From Mesorhabditis belari (taxonomy: Eukaryota > Nematoda > Chromadorea > Rhabditida > Rhabditidae), in assembly GCA_958450365.1 (NCBI GenBank), contig CAUEEP010000753.1:151913-215912 (forward strand): DNA of 64,000 nt. Reading direction: 5' to 3'. Both the position numbers and the translations under genes were made by a program. Below, in pieces: positions 1 through 64,000 of the stretch. Positions within the stretch are counted from its first letter, which is position 1. Each line of letters begins with the position of its first letter. The notes under the pieces were generated by a model that was not told the DNA's origin, made no database searches, and saw only the letters and a list, made by a program, of their open reading frames with translations.

Positions 1-222
1 AGGTTTTTTTGCTAACTGCCGTAAAAATGGTTTTGTTATATCGTTGTTTGTCTCAAAAATGTGCATACAATACCGGAATCTAGGCAATTTTTTAACTATT
101 CGCTCTTTTGGTATGCGGAACTTGATGGGATTGATGCCATCGCGTACAGTTGTTAGCGCTGGTTTTTAAAAAATCTTTTTATCGTGAACACAAAAGAATG
201 ATACTGCATACACAAAAAAGTT
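1..222 (-). other. Probable 3' untranslated region of che-3 and downstream DNA
   Basis: AT-rich sequence after the stop codon. No further dynein coding and no other gene seen. The 3' end is not defined by the sequence. Confidence 0.5.

Positions 223-64000
<63,778 letters not shown>

Overview
The window is nuclear DNA from a eukaryote, almost certainly a nematode. It is nearly filled by one gene read on the minus strand: the heavy chain of cytoplasmic dynein 2, the retrograde intraflagellar-transport motor (C. elegans che-3, vertebrate DYNC2H1). Nematode origin rests on the long interstitial (TTAGGC)n telomere-type arrays, the rhabditid-style intron borders, the 42-45 nt minimal introns and the piggyBac, mariner and Tc1-type elements. 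The species cannot be named from this window.

I pieced the gene together exon by exon. Sixty-seven exons run from inside AAA1 at the right edge (63946-64000, cut by the window end) to a TGA stop at 223-225. Exon lengths sum to 7579 nt. Without the one stray leading base this is 2526 codons, that is 2525 residues plus the stop, and every junction keeps frame. The part present holds the AAA1 Walker B motif, AAA2, AAA3, AAA4, the stalk with its microtubule-binding tip, AAA5, the strut coiled coil, AAA6 and the C-terminal domain. The N-terminal tail and the AAA1 P-loop lie to the right of the window. Exons are small (45-380 nt) and 65 of 66 introns are GT-AG; one is GC-AG.

The other 88 percent is intron. 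Almost every intron above about 500 nt has its own minisatellite, with a unit not shared with other introns: about 50 arrays, near 19 kb by eye. Several arrays start at, or contain copies of, an exon-intron junction. On top of this lie nested DNA transposons (two piggyBac-type elements, two near-identical internally deleted mariner elements, a decayed mariner, a Tc1-type MITE), several families of foldback elements, some with tRNA-like pol III boxes, and two pieces of 28S rRNA sequence.

Layout: 0.2-10.6 kb, C-terminal domain and AAA6 with a 28S piece near 7 kb; 10.7-13.6 kb, piggyBac copy 1 with a mariner-type element and a foldback inside it; 13.6-16.9 kb, strut and AAA5; 16.9-33.5 kb, three very large introns (4.1, 7.0 and 5.3 kb) around two small AAA5 exons; 33.5-41.6 kb, stalk and microtubule-binding domain, with a telomere-type array and a foldback that holds a second 28S piece; 41.6-46.7 kb, AAA4; 46.8-49.0 kb, a three-level nest of transposons; 49.5-57.7 kb, AAA3; 57.7-62.4 kb, AAA2 and the end of AAA1; 62.4-64 kb, mariner copy 2 and the AAA1 Walker B exon. 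I found no other protein gene I can support.
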